A stretch of DNA of 64,000 nucleotides from Varanus komodoensis (lineage: Eukaryota; Chordata; Lepidosauria; Squamata; Varanidae), in assembly GCF_004798865.1 (NCBI RefSeq), contig NW_025336598.1, positions 23,529,965-23,593,964 on the forward strand, given 5' to 3'. The notes under the pieces were generated by a model, which made no database searches, was not told the origin of the DNA, and worked only from the letters and a program-made list of their open reading frames with translations. The position numbers and the translations under genes were made by a program. Below, in pieces: positions 12,116 through 23,599 of this stretch; positions within the stretch are counted from its first letter, which is position 1, and each line of letters begins with the position of its first letter.

Positions 12116-13540
12116 CTTCATTGGTTTTACAACAATCAGTCCAACCATGTTCACTGGGCCCTTCTCCTACAAATGCAGAGCACTGCAGCTTTAATCAGAT
12201 CACTTTTGCAGCCTATATATGTTAACGATTTTCTTTTCCAGAAGCTGCAGTGTAATTTTTGTAATGAATGGGATATAAAAGCCTAAATAAATAACAGTTT
12301 TAGATGCAGACATGAATTAAGCTGAATGAACTGAAAACTCAATGTTTTCCCAACAGATTAACAGTTATATACCTATTTGGTATGCAGAACATTTGGACAT
12401 GAATTCATGTCAGTGCTATTCTGGAAATGTGCCTCAAGATCAAGATTACTCTTCACTCTCTCCAATCTGCCCCTTGAAGCAGAGACTCAGTTCAGATACC
12501 ACATTCCTAATTACCAGACCATAGAGATAGGCAAACCTGCTGAGGTAAATAGACCTTACTTTTCAGAAAAATATACTTAAGGATAACAGACTAATCTTAC
12601 AGTACACTAACATCAAAATAGTGACTCAATAAGATGAAAATCAGAAGCTACTAATTATGAGATATTGGTAAAAGATGGCCTATTAATAGTGATGATGTGA
12701 TGATGATATAGAGGCCATATTTCACAGTCTGACAGTTCAAAGGATTCCACTCTGCCCATAATCTCCAGCTCTGGCTTATGTCACGGGTCACCTAGGCAAT
12801 GCTAGCTAATCTGCAAGCTGAGGTATTTCCCCCCCCCCTACAATTTAAGAACCTGACACTTTCAAATGGTAAAAGTTATGGTTCACTTTTGTTTTAAAGT
12901 TCAATTAAGTTACAACTCTCACATGGCAATAAACATCATTACCCACAGGTTTTGTTTATAGCCATAAAAAGGCAAGCACAACAATTTCCAGTAGGCAGGA
13001 TCCAGTAGTGCCACATTGCTTATAATCTAAGAACCCATGTCAAAATACTTGCATCATGAGATATAAAAAGTTTGACCATCTGGACATCTTACAAAATTGT
13101 GGCATCTCCAAAACCTCCAATCTAAATGAGACATTTAGTAGCCCCCATGACCAGTTTCTCAGGTTAACCAAGAATTACTTCCAAAGGTTTTTGTGTGGTA
13201 ACCTGTTGCCCATGGTCACAAAGACTGGTGCAACAGAGCAACTGGTATCAGCTACTACCACTAAGACTGGAAGAAACCTAGTCTTCTCAGTCCCCAGTGC
13301 TCTTGGTCCCTTAGGAATGGTTGGACAAGACCCCATTGAGGTTTCTTATATAAGGCTTTCTGGCAGCCTTCTTGTGCCCTTAGGGAAACACAACTTAGGT
13401 AAGAGGTCTTGCTCAGCTTGCAAGGTGCAAATGGGCTGTTAAAACAGTGTTACTCTGGCCAATAATATATCACACCCCCTTGTGAACTTCCTCCTTCTCA
13501 CCTCCAAAGCACTCAGTCTGTGTTTTGGTGAAAGCAGGGT

Positions 13541-13607
13541 AATGGAATGTTGTCCATGGGGTCATGATGGGTCGGGCATGACTTTGCGACTAAACAACAA
13601 CAAAACT
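13541..13607 (+). mobile_element. BovB LINE or Sauria-SINE 3' tail
   Basis: 'tgtccatggggtcatgatgg', 'gtcgggcatgactttgcgac', 'taaacaacaacaaaac' matches the 3' end shared by squamate BovB LINEs and the Sauria SINEs they mobilise (consensus 'catggggtcacgatgagtcggacacgact..gcgactaaacaacaacaa'). Only about 65 bp remain, so it cannot be decided which of the two it came from; no tRNA-like head is seen upstream. Confidence 0.75.
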
Positions 13608-13719
13608 AATACTGAAAGGGATGGTACTGTCCAAATTTCTTTATACAATTGCTACTTGAAAATTCAGCAAGTGGTGTACAGTGGGGCTAGAAACCTGCCT
13701 GCAATAGAATGTATCACAT

Positions 13720-14053
13720 AACATGAAGCTGAATGATGGAAGATCAGGATAAAGAAAAAGGTAATAAAAGGTGCTGCTTTCATACACTGCTTCGTCAACA
13801 CAGAATTTGTTACCATCAGTTTGGCTGGCTTAATTCACAGAAGATAAGACGATCAATGGCTATTAGTCCTGATAGCTATATGCTACCACCAGTATCAGAA
13901 GTATTATGTCTCTGTATACCAATTGCTGCTAGTGAAAGTACTCTCATGCTCATGTTGTGCATTTCCCACAGGTAGCTGCTTGGCCACTGTGTGAGCAGAA
14001 TACTGGTTTAGATAGACCCCTGGTCTGATCCAGCATGAAATTTCTTATGCCTT
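13720..14053 (+). mobile_element. CR1-type LINE 3' end
   Basis: 'gaagctgaatgatggaagat', 'atcaatggctattagtcctg', 'gatagctatatgctaccacc', 'cttggccactgtgtgagcag' and 'tctgatccagcatgaaattt' follow in order the 3' UTR of the common reptilian CR1 whose tail ends in 'cttatg'. It is noncoding and 5'-truncated, and lies directly upstream of the antisense CR1/L3 copy at 14211. Confidence 0.8.
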
Positions 14054-14210
14054 TAACATGTAACTCTGTGTATAACACTATGTGCTTGTATAGCCACATG
14101 TCTTGTATTATATTGATGGGTTGGGAGACGAAGAATTTCTAGGTGGCAAGAGAATAAGTAAAATCCATAACCTAGTGGTCCCCTACCCTTTCAAGTAACA
14201 AAACAGTGCA

Positions 14211-14260
<50 letters not shown>
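14211..14260 (+). repeat. (ATT)n tail microsatellite of the LINE
   Basis: About 16 perfect ATT units form the 3' tail of the minus-strand LINE as (AAT)n. The copy at 56368-56402 has the same tail type. Confidence 0.95.
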
Positions 14261-14261
<1 letters not shown>

Positions 14262-14271
14262 ACATTTCTAT

Positions 14272-14300
14272 GCCGCCCCTTGCCGAAACCTCGGGGCGGC
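14272..14300 (-). other. 3'-terminal hairpin of the CR1/L3-type LINE
   Basis: GCCGCCCC at 14272-14279 pairs perfectly with GGGGCGGC at 14293-14300 around a 13-nt loop. The same stem is kept at 56414-56442 and, partly, at 12021-12115. In L2/CR1-clade LINEs a structured 3' end next to the tail is thought to be recognised by the element's reverse transcriptase; that role here is inference. Confidence 0.8.
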
Positions 14301-14475
14301 TTACAACATGATAAAATACATTGAAATACAATAGTACATAATAAATTACCATTAAATATAAAAATACAAAAAATACATTGATTTACAAATATAAAATTAA
14401 AATTATCAGTATAAAATAAAAATATAGGGGGAGAAAGAGAAGGAAGAAGAAGTTGCCCTGGCCAGATCATATGTT

Positions 14476-16035
14476 TTAACAATTGAAATGATGTTTAAAT
14501 AAAAAGGTCTTTACCTGGCGCCGAAAAACCAGTAACGACGGTGCCAGGCGGACCTCTTTGGGGAGTGAATTCCAAAGGTTGGGCGCCACCGCAGAGAAAG
14601 CCCTCCTCCGGGTACTTACTCTCCTAATTTCTTTCATGGAGGGTTCCCGGAGAAGGGACTCTCCCGCAGATCTCAAAGGGCGGTCGGGCATATACGGACG
14701 TAAGTGCTCATTCAGGTAGCCAGGACCCAAGCTGTTTAGGGCTTTATAGGCCATAATCAACACCTTGAATTGGGCCCGGGCTTCAATGGGAAGCCAGTGA
14801 AGCTGACGGAGGACTGGAGTCATGTGAGCATAACGCCCCATCCCCGTCAGCAACCTGGCAGCTCTATTTTGCACCAATTGAAGTGTTCGGACTGTCTTCA
14901 GGGGAAGCCCCACGTAAAGCGCGTTACAGAAGTCTAGGCGGGAAGTCACCAGCGCGAGTGTCACCGTCGCCAGGCAGTCGTACTCCAGGTAGGGGTGCAG
15001 CTGATTAATCAGCCGAAGCTGAAGGAAGGCGTTCCTCGCTACCGCTGTCACCTGAGCTTCCAAAGAAAGCTCCGGGTCGAGGAGTACTCCTAAGCTGCGG
15101 ACCTTATCCCTAAGAGGGAGTGTTGCACCATTCAGGACCAGGTCAAATCCACCCTCTCCGAAACCCGATCCGCCAACCAACAGGACCTCCGTCTTGTCTG
15201 GGTTGAGTTTCAGTTTATTGGCCCTCATCCATTCCCTTACCTCGGCTGTGCACCGGTTCAGCACAGCCACTGCCTCACCTGGATTAGTGGAGAATGAGAG
15301 GTAAAGCTGGGTATCATCAGCGTATTGATGATTCCGCAGCCCACACCTCCTGATGACCTCTCCCAGCGGTTTCATATAGATGTTAAATAGCAGAGGGGAT
15401 AGAATGGAGCCCTGTGGTACCCCATGGCATAGCTGCCATGACATAGAGACATGGTCCCCCAGCACTACCTTCTGGAATCGACCGTCGAGATAGGAGCGGA
15501 ACCACTGCAAAGCAGTGCCTCCAACCCCCAATCCCGCAAGTCTATCCAGAAGGATACCATGGTCGATGGTATTGAAAGCCGCCGAGAGGTCCAGAAGAAC
15601 CAACAGGGATGTACTCCCCCTGTCCTTCTCCCTGCACAGGTCGTCGTACAGGGCGACCAAGGCAGATTCAGTACTGTACCCGGGTCTGAAGCCGGACTGA
15701 AAAGGATCCAGATAATCAGTTTCATCCAAGAGTGCTTGGAGTTGTCCCGCCACCACTCGCTCCAACACCTTGCCCAGAAACGGGATGTTGGCCACAGGTC
15801 TATAGTTAGTGGCCATCTCTGGATCCAGTGACGCTTTCTTCAGGACCGGTCGTATTACCGCCTCCTTTAAAGGGGCAGGCACTCGACCCTCCCTCAGAGA
15901 AGCGTTAACCACTTCCAAGATCCAGGTCCCAATCCCGTGCTTGGAGTTATTTATTAACCAAGACGGGCAAGGATCCAATAGGCAAGTGGTGGGACGTACT
16001 CTTCCAAGCACCTTGTCCACATCATTGGGCCGCAA
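14476..16035 (-). CDS. LINE ORF2 C-terminal half: reverse transcriptase (intact frame, element fragment)
   Basis: A 519-residue open frame encodes the reverse transcriptase of a CR1/L3-type non-LTR retrotransposon. Visible in order are the fingers box NYRPVANIPFLGKVLERVV (residues about 80-98), PFQSGFRPGYSTESAL (about 111), motif A with catalytic Asp in LLVLLDLSAAFNTIDH (about 144), motif B GVPQGSILSPLLFNIYM (about 205), motif C YADDTQLYL (about 237), and KLKLNPDKTEVLLV (about 270). A C-terminal region follows with RLDFCNALY and WNSLPKEV boxes. All three catalytic aspartates are present. The N-terminal AP endonuclease is absent because the copy is 5'-truncated; the apparent start is a TTG inside the original protein, and the frame continues 12 more codons upstream before a TAA. 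It is not a host gene and has no promoter, so no product is expected. Confidence 0.9.
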   Translation of the reverse strand: MRPNDVDKVLGRVRPTTCLLDPCPSWLINNSKHGIGTWILEVVNASLREGRVPAPLKEAVIRPVLKKASLDPEMATNYRPVANIPFLGKVLERVVAGQLQALLDETDYLDPFQSGFRPGYSTESALVALYDDLCREKDRGSTSLLVLLDLSAAFNTIDHGILLDRLAGLGVGGTALQWFRSYLDGRFQKVVLGDHVSMSWQLCHGVPQGSILSPLLFNIYMKPLGEVIRRCGLRNHQYADDTQLYLSFSTNPGEAVAVLNRCTAEVREWMRANKLKLNPDKTEVLLVGGSGFGEGGFDLVLNGATLPLRDKVRSLGVLLDPELSLEAQVTAVARNAFLQLRLINQLHPYLEYDCLATVTLALVTSRLDFCNALYVGLPLKTVRTLQLVQNRAARLLTGMGRYAHMTPVLRQLHWLPIEARAQFKVLIMAYKALNSLGPGYLNEHLRPYMPDRPLRSAGESLLREPSMKEIRRVSTRRRAFSAVAPNLWNSLPKEVRLAPSLLVFRRQVKTFLFKHHFNC

Positions 16036-16059
16036 TAATTGAAATGGAATATCTTTGAT

Positions 16060-16835
16060 TAGGAACTGTTAGTTTCAGCCATTTGTCATGGCTTTAGATA
16101 CATATGCTACATGGCCTCAAAACAGTCATTATAGACAGCCTAGAAACATAGTTTCTGCAGCTTGTCACTGGGAATCACTTCCCAGAAATGAGAGATTAAA
16201 TAAAGATTTCCCATTTCTGCTCCAGGGCTATAATCCAAAAACTGCACAACTATCTCTGTATGACCAGCATGTTATTTGCCATTTGTTTTCTGAACAGTAG
16301 TATCAGCTGGCAACCCATTTTTTAAATCCTGAAAAGAAGTTTGTAATACAGCAATAGAAACTGCTGTTCAAAGCAAGTAAGCCACACTAGGCATGTATAA
16401 ATCCTTAGATATATCTAAAAGAACACTCTGGATCATGGCCCAGGTGTATTTTTAACACAAAGGCTAAATCTTTATTAGACTAGACAGCAATAGATTATAA
16501 CTGGACAAGCTCATCTGGATTGACTTTAACAAGCTCTCATACTGTCATGCTAAAAAGGTCTGCAGTGTAGTCTTTGACAATTACCTAAATGAAACAGCAG
16601 CAGGGCCATTTTCTCGAAATGGAAAACGTTCAGATATGCTTGCATTCCCCATACTTTTAAGTAGAAGAAATAAAATATTTCTCACATAATAAATCAGAAT
16701 GCAAAAGTATATTGCTCCATTACAGCAAAGCTATTAATATATTATAAAGAAGAAGTATTAAAATGGATTTTAAACTTTTCATATACAGCATACTTATATT
16801 AATAAAAATACAATATGCATTTTCCACTTCTTTTC
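16060..16835. other. Anonymous intron sequence
   Basis: I see no exon, repeat family or RNA gene here. A 70-codon open frame at 16088-16300 shows no recognisable features. Confidence 0.5.
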
Positions 16836-16839
16836 CTTC

Positions 16840-17025
16840 AAGGAACTCAAGGTGCCTTACATAACCCTCCTCCTCCTCAGTCTTACCCTCATAACAAACT
16901 TGTGAGGTAGGTTACATTAGAGTCAATGACTGTCCCAAAGTTATCAAAGTCCCAAAGTCAGCTTTGTCGTCAAGTGGAGCCCAGATCTCTCATATCCCAG
17001 TCCAATGCTCTACACTGCCTCATAA
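16840..17025 (-). mobile_element. tRNA-derived SINE (reptilian MIR/Sauria-like)
   Basis: In minus orientation the copy carries 'aaggaactcaaggtgcctta', 'cataacaaacttgtgaggta', 'gcccagatctctcatatccc' and 'agtccaatgctctacactgc'. This is the same 3'-to-5' order as the copy at 7050-7235 (tail 'aaggagctcaaggtggcgtacat', body 'cctcacaacaaccctgtgaggtaggtt', head with tRNA boxes). Confidence 0.7.
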
Positions 17026-17029
17026 GAGA

Positions 17030-19120
17030 ATGTACAATAGAGCAAAAACTGGAGTAATATAATGATTTTCTCTACCACCCCAATCATAGGAAATTTACAA
17101 GGTTCAGAAACAAGAATAATCAATTATTAACTTGCCGAGGACATATCTCGCAACTGTGTTTTGAAATATCATAAGGTGTGAATCCCATGGGAAGAATACC
17201 TAACACCTAAACATTGCTGGGAAATAGAAAACACAATGGAATGGATCACACATGAAGATACACCACCCTGAAAGTAAGCTTTGGTGGGTTAGTTATTTTC
17301 ACACTATCCCATGTGGCTACTAACAAATTTTCAGGCACTTGCTGTGATCTGTTTTCCCTTGTTGCCCACTCTGACATGTTGTATCAACATCTGCAGCACA
17401 ATCTTAACAGCTGACACCACTAATTAGTGCAAATAGACTTGTTAAAAGCATAAGTTTTCTTTCATACATTTTTCTTCTTCCTTCAGTGAGACTTGGGCAT
17501 ATTTAACAAATGCACACACACACACATGTACTTACAGTACTTTGGGTTAACTTATTTAACTTTTGAGGGGAATTCCACAAACTCATCAGCTTATTCAAAT
17601 GAGAGGATATCTCCCCAAAGGTGAAGAAAGGGGTTGCTGCCAAGGGAGTTAATGAAAAACAGTAAATTCACTATTTTAATTTCAATAATGATGATGATGA
17701 TAATGTGACATCATTTGAAAAACTGTGAGGAGTAACCAGATTTTTCATCACTGTTGCCCAGTGTCTCTGAAGCCCTTTCCAATAAGCCAAGCAGAAACCA
17801 TTAAGCCAGGTTCACATATCATAGCAAACCACTGTGAAAACAAGCTACTCTGAAGAATGCAACAAGCTATGGGTTCATATTCACAGGGTGGCTTGTACAT
17901 AGTTAATAATCCACACTATACCTGAACTTAGCCATGACAGTCTTCTAATGTAGATTATGGTGAAATAAATTATACAAAGCAGATTCCAAAGGACCTTTGC
18001 CATTTTTAACTGCCTAAGTTTCATGCCAGTTGGCCAACTTCCTGTTTGGGATATAAATGTTCCAATAAATGTAATCAACTGCAAACAAATGTTCCACATT
18101 TTTAAATGATTTTGGTAACTGAAACTATAACATGGAAGATGATGGGATTTTTTATTGTTTTTCTCCCCAGTGAGGTATTGATCAGAGTAAACTCCACAGT
18201 ACTATGCAGACATTCAGAGAATAATTAGATCCAGACCTCTAATAAATCCAGCCCCCCTCAACCCATCTTCTTTGATAAACAAGGCTGATAAGAAAGCTGC
18301 ATGTTTGTATTTCATGCATTTGCTTTACTTTGATCAGTCATTCTATACAACACAGGCACATAAGAGTGAAGGAGAAACTCTTCAGCTTAATTTAATTCTT
18401 TGATAGTCTGAAACTTTACATTTTCTTATGGATATGCAAAAGCCACCCAAATCCAAACTAAGAAGAAATTAGAAACCTCACTCAATGTTTTCATCTGGTT
18501 TATACTAAATCCTCTGAGTTACCATACTCTAACCTGAAGCTACAACATCTGATTTATTACTATCCCACTGCTTCCCACTGCTTGGTGGACTGTATTATGG
18601 ACCTCAGTTAAAAGATACATTTTTTTACCAAAGCCATGATGCTGTGCAGGCAAACAATTATGGGTATAGTCAGAGTGGGCCCATCTCTTCTCATTTTTCA
18701 GCACCAGCAATAAAAGTATGGCTTAATTTTAAGTATTCCCTTAAAATCAAGCTGTAGGCTTAGTATACATAGTTTGTTCAAACCACAGCAAAACTAACTC
18801 ATCCGTGTTAGCAAATATTTCACATTAATGAAAGGATCCAGTTTACTATATGGTAAGACTTCATGTGTTTGGTACATTTGATATAAAAAGCAAGCAATTT
18901 CTATTCCCTTGAACAAAACCAAATGTGAGAATACAAAGTTTAGAAACAAAAATATTCTTTCCACCCCCGAAATAGTCTTAAACAGATGATTAAGTACAAG
19001 AGGGAACAACACCATAAAGAGTTATTCTGTATTTGAATATTCTGTTAAGAAGGCTTTCCTTCACTAATATGTATTACAGAGGTATCCTTTAGGAAAGGAA
19101 GGCCTCTTCTGCATAAAGAA
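17030..19120. other. Anonymous intron sequence
   Basis: No exon was recognised. The segment 17805-17890 resembles the dispersed 'aaccatgg'-word repeat (see 8360-8530), with 'ggttcacatatcatagcaaaccactgtg'. A short (CA)n lies near 17514-17526. Confidence 0.45.
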
Positions 19121-19122
19121 GG

Positions 19123-19205
19123 GATTGATTGATTGATTGATTGATTGATTTAGAGAACTTCTATGCTGCCCCTTTTGCCAAAGCCTTATTTGATCTAAGG
19201 CAAGT
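19123..19205 (-). mobile_element. CR1/L3-type LINE 3' tail
   Basis: A (GATT)n tail at 19123-19150 is followed by 'ttctatgctgccccttttgccaaagcc', a diverged form of the 3' hairpin module at 14261-14300. It is truncated after about 50 bp. Confidence 0.7.
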
Positions 19206-19209
19206 TCCT

Positions 19210-20270
19210 TTCATAAGAAAGGGGATCAGAAATCCAAAGGTAAGCCTGCATTTGTACTCTCTCTAAACAAGGCATTGCACATTCCAAGATGCTGGCTAAC
19301 ATGAAGCCCTCAGACTTCAGGTATTTCACTCCTGCATTAGTGCATCTTTGGTGCCAACCCATCATTACTAAGATTGTTACTGGTCCATTGCATTGTTACT
19401 GCAATCTTAATTTAAATATGCCACTATTTTTCTTTCATGTATCAGTCACAGACTTGGAAAGGAAAGTCTGGTTGTTCAAGTATAACAAATAAAGTGGGAT
19501 GCAGCAATAAGGGGAGCTCATCATGAAAGTACATTGCTTACAAAGCTGACTCAGAAGGAGTCTAGCAGTAACTGTGGCAGGCTAAGCACTCTTGCAATTT
19601 GTGCTCTCAGTTGTATTTCTCAGAAACAGCTATTGTAATGGTCTATGACTAGAAGAACCCTAGCAGAATCCAGATTTGATGATGCAACAATTTCTGCTAA
19701 GATAATTCTGAATTCACTGTAACTGAAAATAAATTGGGCATCTGCAGGTATTCAGGCTTTTCCTCAGATCTATTTTGCCCTGGAAAAACAGAAGTGGGGT
19801 GATGCATATGCAAGAAGTGGCCAAGTTGGAAAAGCAGTGAATTGCACTGCTGCCCCCACATGCCCCAGCGAGGACAGTTCACTACTGCCTCTAGCAGGTG
19901 TGCTAAAGAGCCCCACCAGCCACTTTCCCACCTTGGCATTTCCCATGGGGACAGGGTGGCCTGGAGCAGCTGCCAGCCCTATGTTGTTATGGTGGGACTC
20001 CAGATCAAAATCTCAGATATGCCTTGGGAGATTTCATGCGATTACAACCAGTGAACTTGGTTTTGCTGGAGCCTCAGTGAACAGGCATGAATGGTGACTG
20101 CAAGAAAGAAGGAGAGGAGTGCAGTGGTGACGCGGGAGAAAGGAAGGAAGTGTGATCTACACCAAGCCTAATTCAAAAACCTTAACAGCTGGAATGACCA
20201 CCAATAAGTACGATAAATCACCAATTCTTGCCACTTCATGCAAAAAGGTGTTCTATCAATGGAAATGCCT
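19210..20270. other. Anonymous intron sequence
   Basis: Nothing recognised. Overlapping open frames of 60-86 codons at 19697-20097 on both strands have no family features. Confidence 0.45.
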
Positions 20271-20274
20271 TCCT

Positions 20275-20472
20275 AGCAAGATAGGAGGTTGCCTTATACT
20301 GATTCAGATCAGTCAGCTGTCTAACCCAGTATTGTTGACACTGACTTGATAGCAGCTGCCCAGGTTTCAGGAATCACTTCTTCCTAGCCCTACTTAGAAA
20401 ACCAAGGATTAAACCAGGGACTTTCCCACATGCAAAGTATGCATTTGACCACAGAAATACAGTCCTTTCCAT
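20275..20472 (-). mobile_element. tRNA-derived SINE, second type
   Basis: Read on the minus strand the copy opens with 'ggaaaggactgtatttctgtggtcaaatgc' (A-box-like TGTGGTCAAATG) and 'ggtttaatcc' (B-box-like). The body 'caggtttcaggaatcacttcttcctagccctac' and 'gttgccttatactgattcagatcagtc' agrees with a SINE common in reptiles whose head reads 'gctcagtggtagagcatctgctttgcatgcagaaggtcccaggttcaatccc'. It is old and moderately diverged. Confidence 0.65.
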
Positions 20473-20479
20473 TGATAAC

Positions 20480-22880
20480 TTTGTAAGTTCTTAGACTAAA
20501 GGACATGTTTGCACTGTACTTAAGGAATACATAAAAGACACTCAGACAATGATTCAAGTTGAAACCAGGAGATACAGCTAATTATGAATATTCCTTGAAA
20601 ATAAGCTTCAACTGACAATAAAACAAATCTTCTATAAAACAAGACAGGTGTTAAATTCATGTGGTTCTAAGAATAAGGGGAAAATATATTTCAGTGTCCT
20701 ATCTTTATTTTCAAATTGAACAATGCAGAATGCTGTTTTTAAAAGGACTATCATCATTATGGGAGATTTCCACTGCAAAAGTACCAGCATAACAAATGCT
20801 ATTCCAGTAAGCAGATTTGGGTTTCAAGTCTATACACACTTTTCCAGGATTACTTACCCCATAGTAAGACATTTCAGGTTAAACATTCACAGGATTTGCT
20901 GCTGGAATATTACCAATTGTATTTTTAAAACCCTCATTTATTTGGGACATTTTACAGCTTCAGGAAAATGTAACTTAGGGTGAAAGTCTATGCATAGTTA
21001 GAAAAAAAAAATGTATAACCTCCTATTCAGCTATGCAGGCTGGATGGTGGGGTGAGGCAGTGCTTGTAGTTATAGGACTATCCTGTCCAACCTGCATAGG
21101 ATTGTGCCCCAATGCACTGGAAATACCAGAGACACTAGAATATTATTAAATTCCTTCAAGCCAAGAATTCCAGGCTTATTTTTCTGGTATGTTAACTTAC
21201 ATTAATCCAGATTTCCTTAGTTTGGAGTCAGTGGAGAATTCTGGTTTAACAGGAGCCAAGATCTGGGACTGAAATTAGCATGCAACAGCAACAGGGGCGA
21301 GAAGGATTGCTTGGCTGTGTGCTTCTTCCTTGCTTCATTAACCATGGTATATGACACTTGGAGGGACAGCCCAAACCAGGCCCTTTTTGCTTTTAAGACA
21401 TTAATTCCATGCATAATATATTACTGAAAAACCAAGACACAACTGAGCCTCAGCAACAAAAAAGGGTTCTTCAATCTTAAGACAATAAATGTTTGGATCA
21501 ATCAAATGAGACATTTATTTGGCCCTGTACATAGTGTGGTAATAATGGAACCCTTGCGGTTTTTACTTTAAGTCTCTGCACATCTGCTCTGAACAGAAAG
21601 TCTACATTTCACTTTATTATTTCTATGTGAAAGTCTGCATGATATGCAGGCTTAAAAAAATCTGGAAGACATCAAAATGAAAGGAGCTAAATCATACCCA
21701 GTGTAACTGTTGAAGGCATCATATGAATTCCAGGGAAAGACTAAAACATAGCTATTAAAGGGGGTGATTTTCATGTTTTAGATTCATATGACGTCGTGCT
21801 GTCTAAGAGTTGTAGATTTCTAGTCATTAAAAATAATGAAACAATCAAAAATGGAATTGTTCCAGGGGGTGATTAATTAGGCACTCATTGTCTGCTCTCA
21901 GAGTATCTGACAGTAAACCAAAGTTCAACCAACAGTTCTTATTGAAATAGTTTAATGCCTTGGTATTCTTAGTAAAAATCCAGAATAACTCAGAGTAACA
22001 TTCTGTTATCTGCATCTGTTATACAGCAAGCATCTTAACAAGTGTTACAAAATCCAAAAGAACAAGAAAAAATATAATCAAATTCATGCTAGGCAAGAGT
22101 TCACTCTACCCCAATGGCTTTATTCCACTATTATTATTGTCATTCTGAAGGGAACATGCCTGGTCAGGCAAAGTAAGCCAGAAGAAAAATTCTTATGTTT
22201 TAAATATGTATAAATTGTGTGCTGCCAATCCTTGGACTCTTTCCAAAAATTGACTTGTAAGGAGCAGAAATAGAGGTGGGTTAAACCATCATATGTTCGT
22301 ACAAGTGCCAACACAAAGAATGTGGCTAAATTTTAAGAGCAGCAGATCTGCTAATTATAAAGTTTACTTTACTTAAACATGATGCTCAGACGACCTCTAA
22401 AATGCTATTGTGCTTCTGTACTTTGAGAAATGTAAATAGTTAATGGATATTGCAACATATCAGTTTCCTGCCCCAGTTGGCTGGCTTGTTAAATTGGCAG
22501 GAATTCAAGGACTGCAAAAGTGAAGGCATGTGTTTTGTGTCTGGAAAAAAGGACGGACAGACGACTTCATGTTATAAACACCTCAGTGAAAATCATCCAG
22601 TTTTGGACCAACTCAGACTGGGTGCTGAAGATAAGAGTACATGGGGAACACATTTTGAATACCAAGCTAAGATTTGAGCTACAAACACTATATTGATGTG
22701 GAAGAGGACACTGCTTGCACAGCACATGGCACTCAATTACTGATGAGCATCCTGGAAATATTGGGTGCCCTTGCCAGGAACTTGGACTCAGGGCCACAGA
22801 AAAAGCAGATTAGAGTCCAGGGAGCCAAGGTCAAGGAACCCGATGGATTCCCACTCCCAAAATAGTCGGATCCTCACAGA
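20480..22880. other. Anonymous intron sequence
   Basis: No exon, RNA gene or repeat family was recognised. Short open frames of up to 86 codons look random. Confidence 0.45.
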
Positions 22881-22949
22881 TCCCCGGGCCAGGATATAGG
22901 CAACAAATGTCTATAGCTTGAGCACCACGACTAGCATGACGGAGATGGG

Positions 22950-23345
22950 TGGAGATCTTGGCAGTGATGCAGTAAAGCCAGAGGTAATGGCAAAGTCAAG
23001 AACAAGCAAGATATTGTCAAGGAATAGTATGTATGGCCAGAAGCAAAGAAAGAGTCAGGAACAAGTTAGGGTCAGATACCAACAAGGCATGACACAACCA
23101 GTGGTAAGGCAAGCTTAGAAGCAGGCAAGAATCTGGCAATAACCGGACATGGCAGAACAGTAGGGAAGACAAGGTCTGGAGCAGGAAAGGAACAGATACC
23201 AACAAGGCATTGCAGGACCTGAGACAAAGGCAAGGGCATGTACCTGTTGTGCCAGGTCATACCAGAGGCAAGGACAGAGTCAGAATCAGGCAGAGGTCAT
23301 GGCATGATTGAAGCAAGACAGGACTTGAGGCAGGATCAGAGACCC
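22950..23345 (-). repeat. Degenerate purine-rich array (minisatellite-like or old repeat)
   Basis: The plus strand is almost free of pyrimidine runs and repeats diverged words such as 'ggcaagatcaagaacaggca', 'cagataccaacaaggcat' (near 23074 and again near 23194), 'aggcaaggacagagtcagaa' and 'gaagcaagacaggacttgag'. On the minus strand this reads as CTTGCCT/TTCCTGA-type units. It may be a degenerate minisatellite or an internal part of an unidentified transposable element. The short open frames across it (22918-23118 plus, 23017-23260 minus) are by-products of the composition. Confidence 0.5.
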
Positions 23346-23599
23346 CAAGCAGCCACCACAAGGCCAGTGTTTCTATGGTGTAGCTGGGTAGTGCAGGGAA
23401 CTCCTTTAAGAAGTCCTCCTCTCCAGAGTTCCCAGTTGCATTGCATGATTATGTAGGCTCTAATCTTGCAAGCATCTGCAGGTCTGATCTTGGTCATGCA
23501 GGCATTTGAAGGGCAAACCATGCTGCTCTTTACAATCACATCACTGCAGGGCAACGGGAGCTGTGCGACTGCTTCTGATTCTAACACTAGGTTCCAGTA

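Larger units (their letters stand above)
14211..16050 (-). mobile_element. Young CR1/L3-type LINE, 5'-truncated
   Basis: The minus-strand copy runs from near 16050 (truncated just upstream of the reverse transcriptase domain) through the ORF at 14476-16035, then a 3' UTR, an 8-bp-stem hairpin at 14272-14300 and an (AAT)n tail at 14211-14260. The endonuclease domain is missing, which is normal 5' truncation during target-primed reverse transcription. The frame is uninterrupted over about 1.5 kb, and its 3' end differs from the copy at 56402-56535 at only about one position in fifteen, so the subfamily was active fairly recently. No clear target-site duplication was found by eye. It lies in the same orientation as SCFD2. 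Confidence 0.9.

Noticed and set aside
13056-13442. 128-codon plus-strand open frame
   Set aside because: No recognisable protein family and low-complexity composition; lies in an SCFD2 intron on the opposite strand.
14183-14482. 99-codon minus-strand open frame with a long isoleucine run
   Set aside because: The isoleucine run is the translated (ATT)n tail of the LINE; the rest is LINE 3' UTR.
15451-15831. 126-codon plus-strand open frame
   Set aside because: Shadow of the LINE reverse transcriptase on the other strand.
22810-23590. LTR or internal part of a retrovirus-like element
   Set aside because: No paired terminal repeats, primer-binding site, polypurine tract next to an LTR, or gag/pol/env similarity was seen. 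No retroviral, LTR or capsid-bearing element was recognised anywhere in the window.
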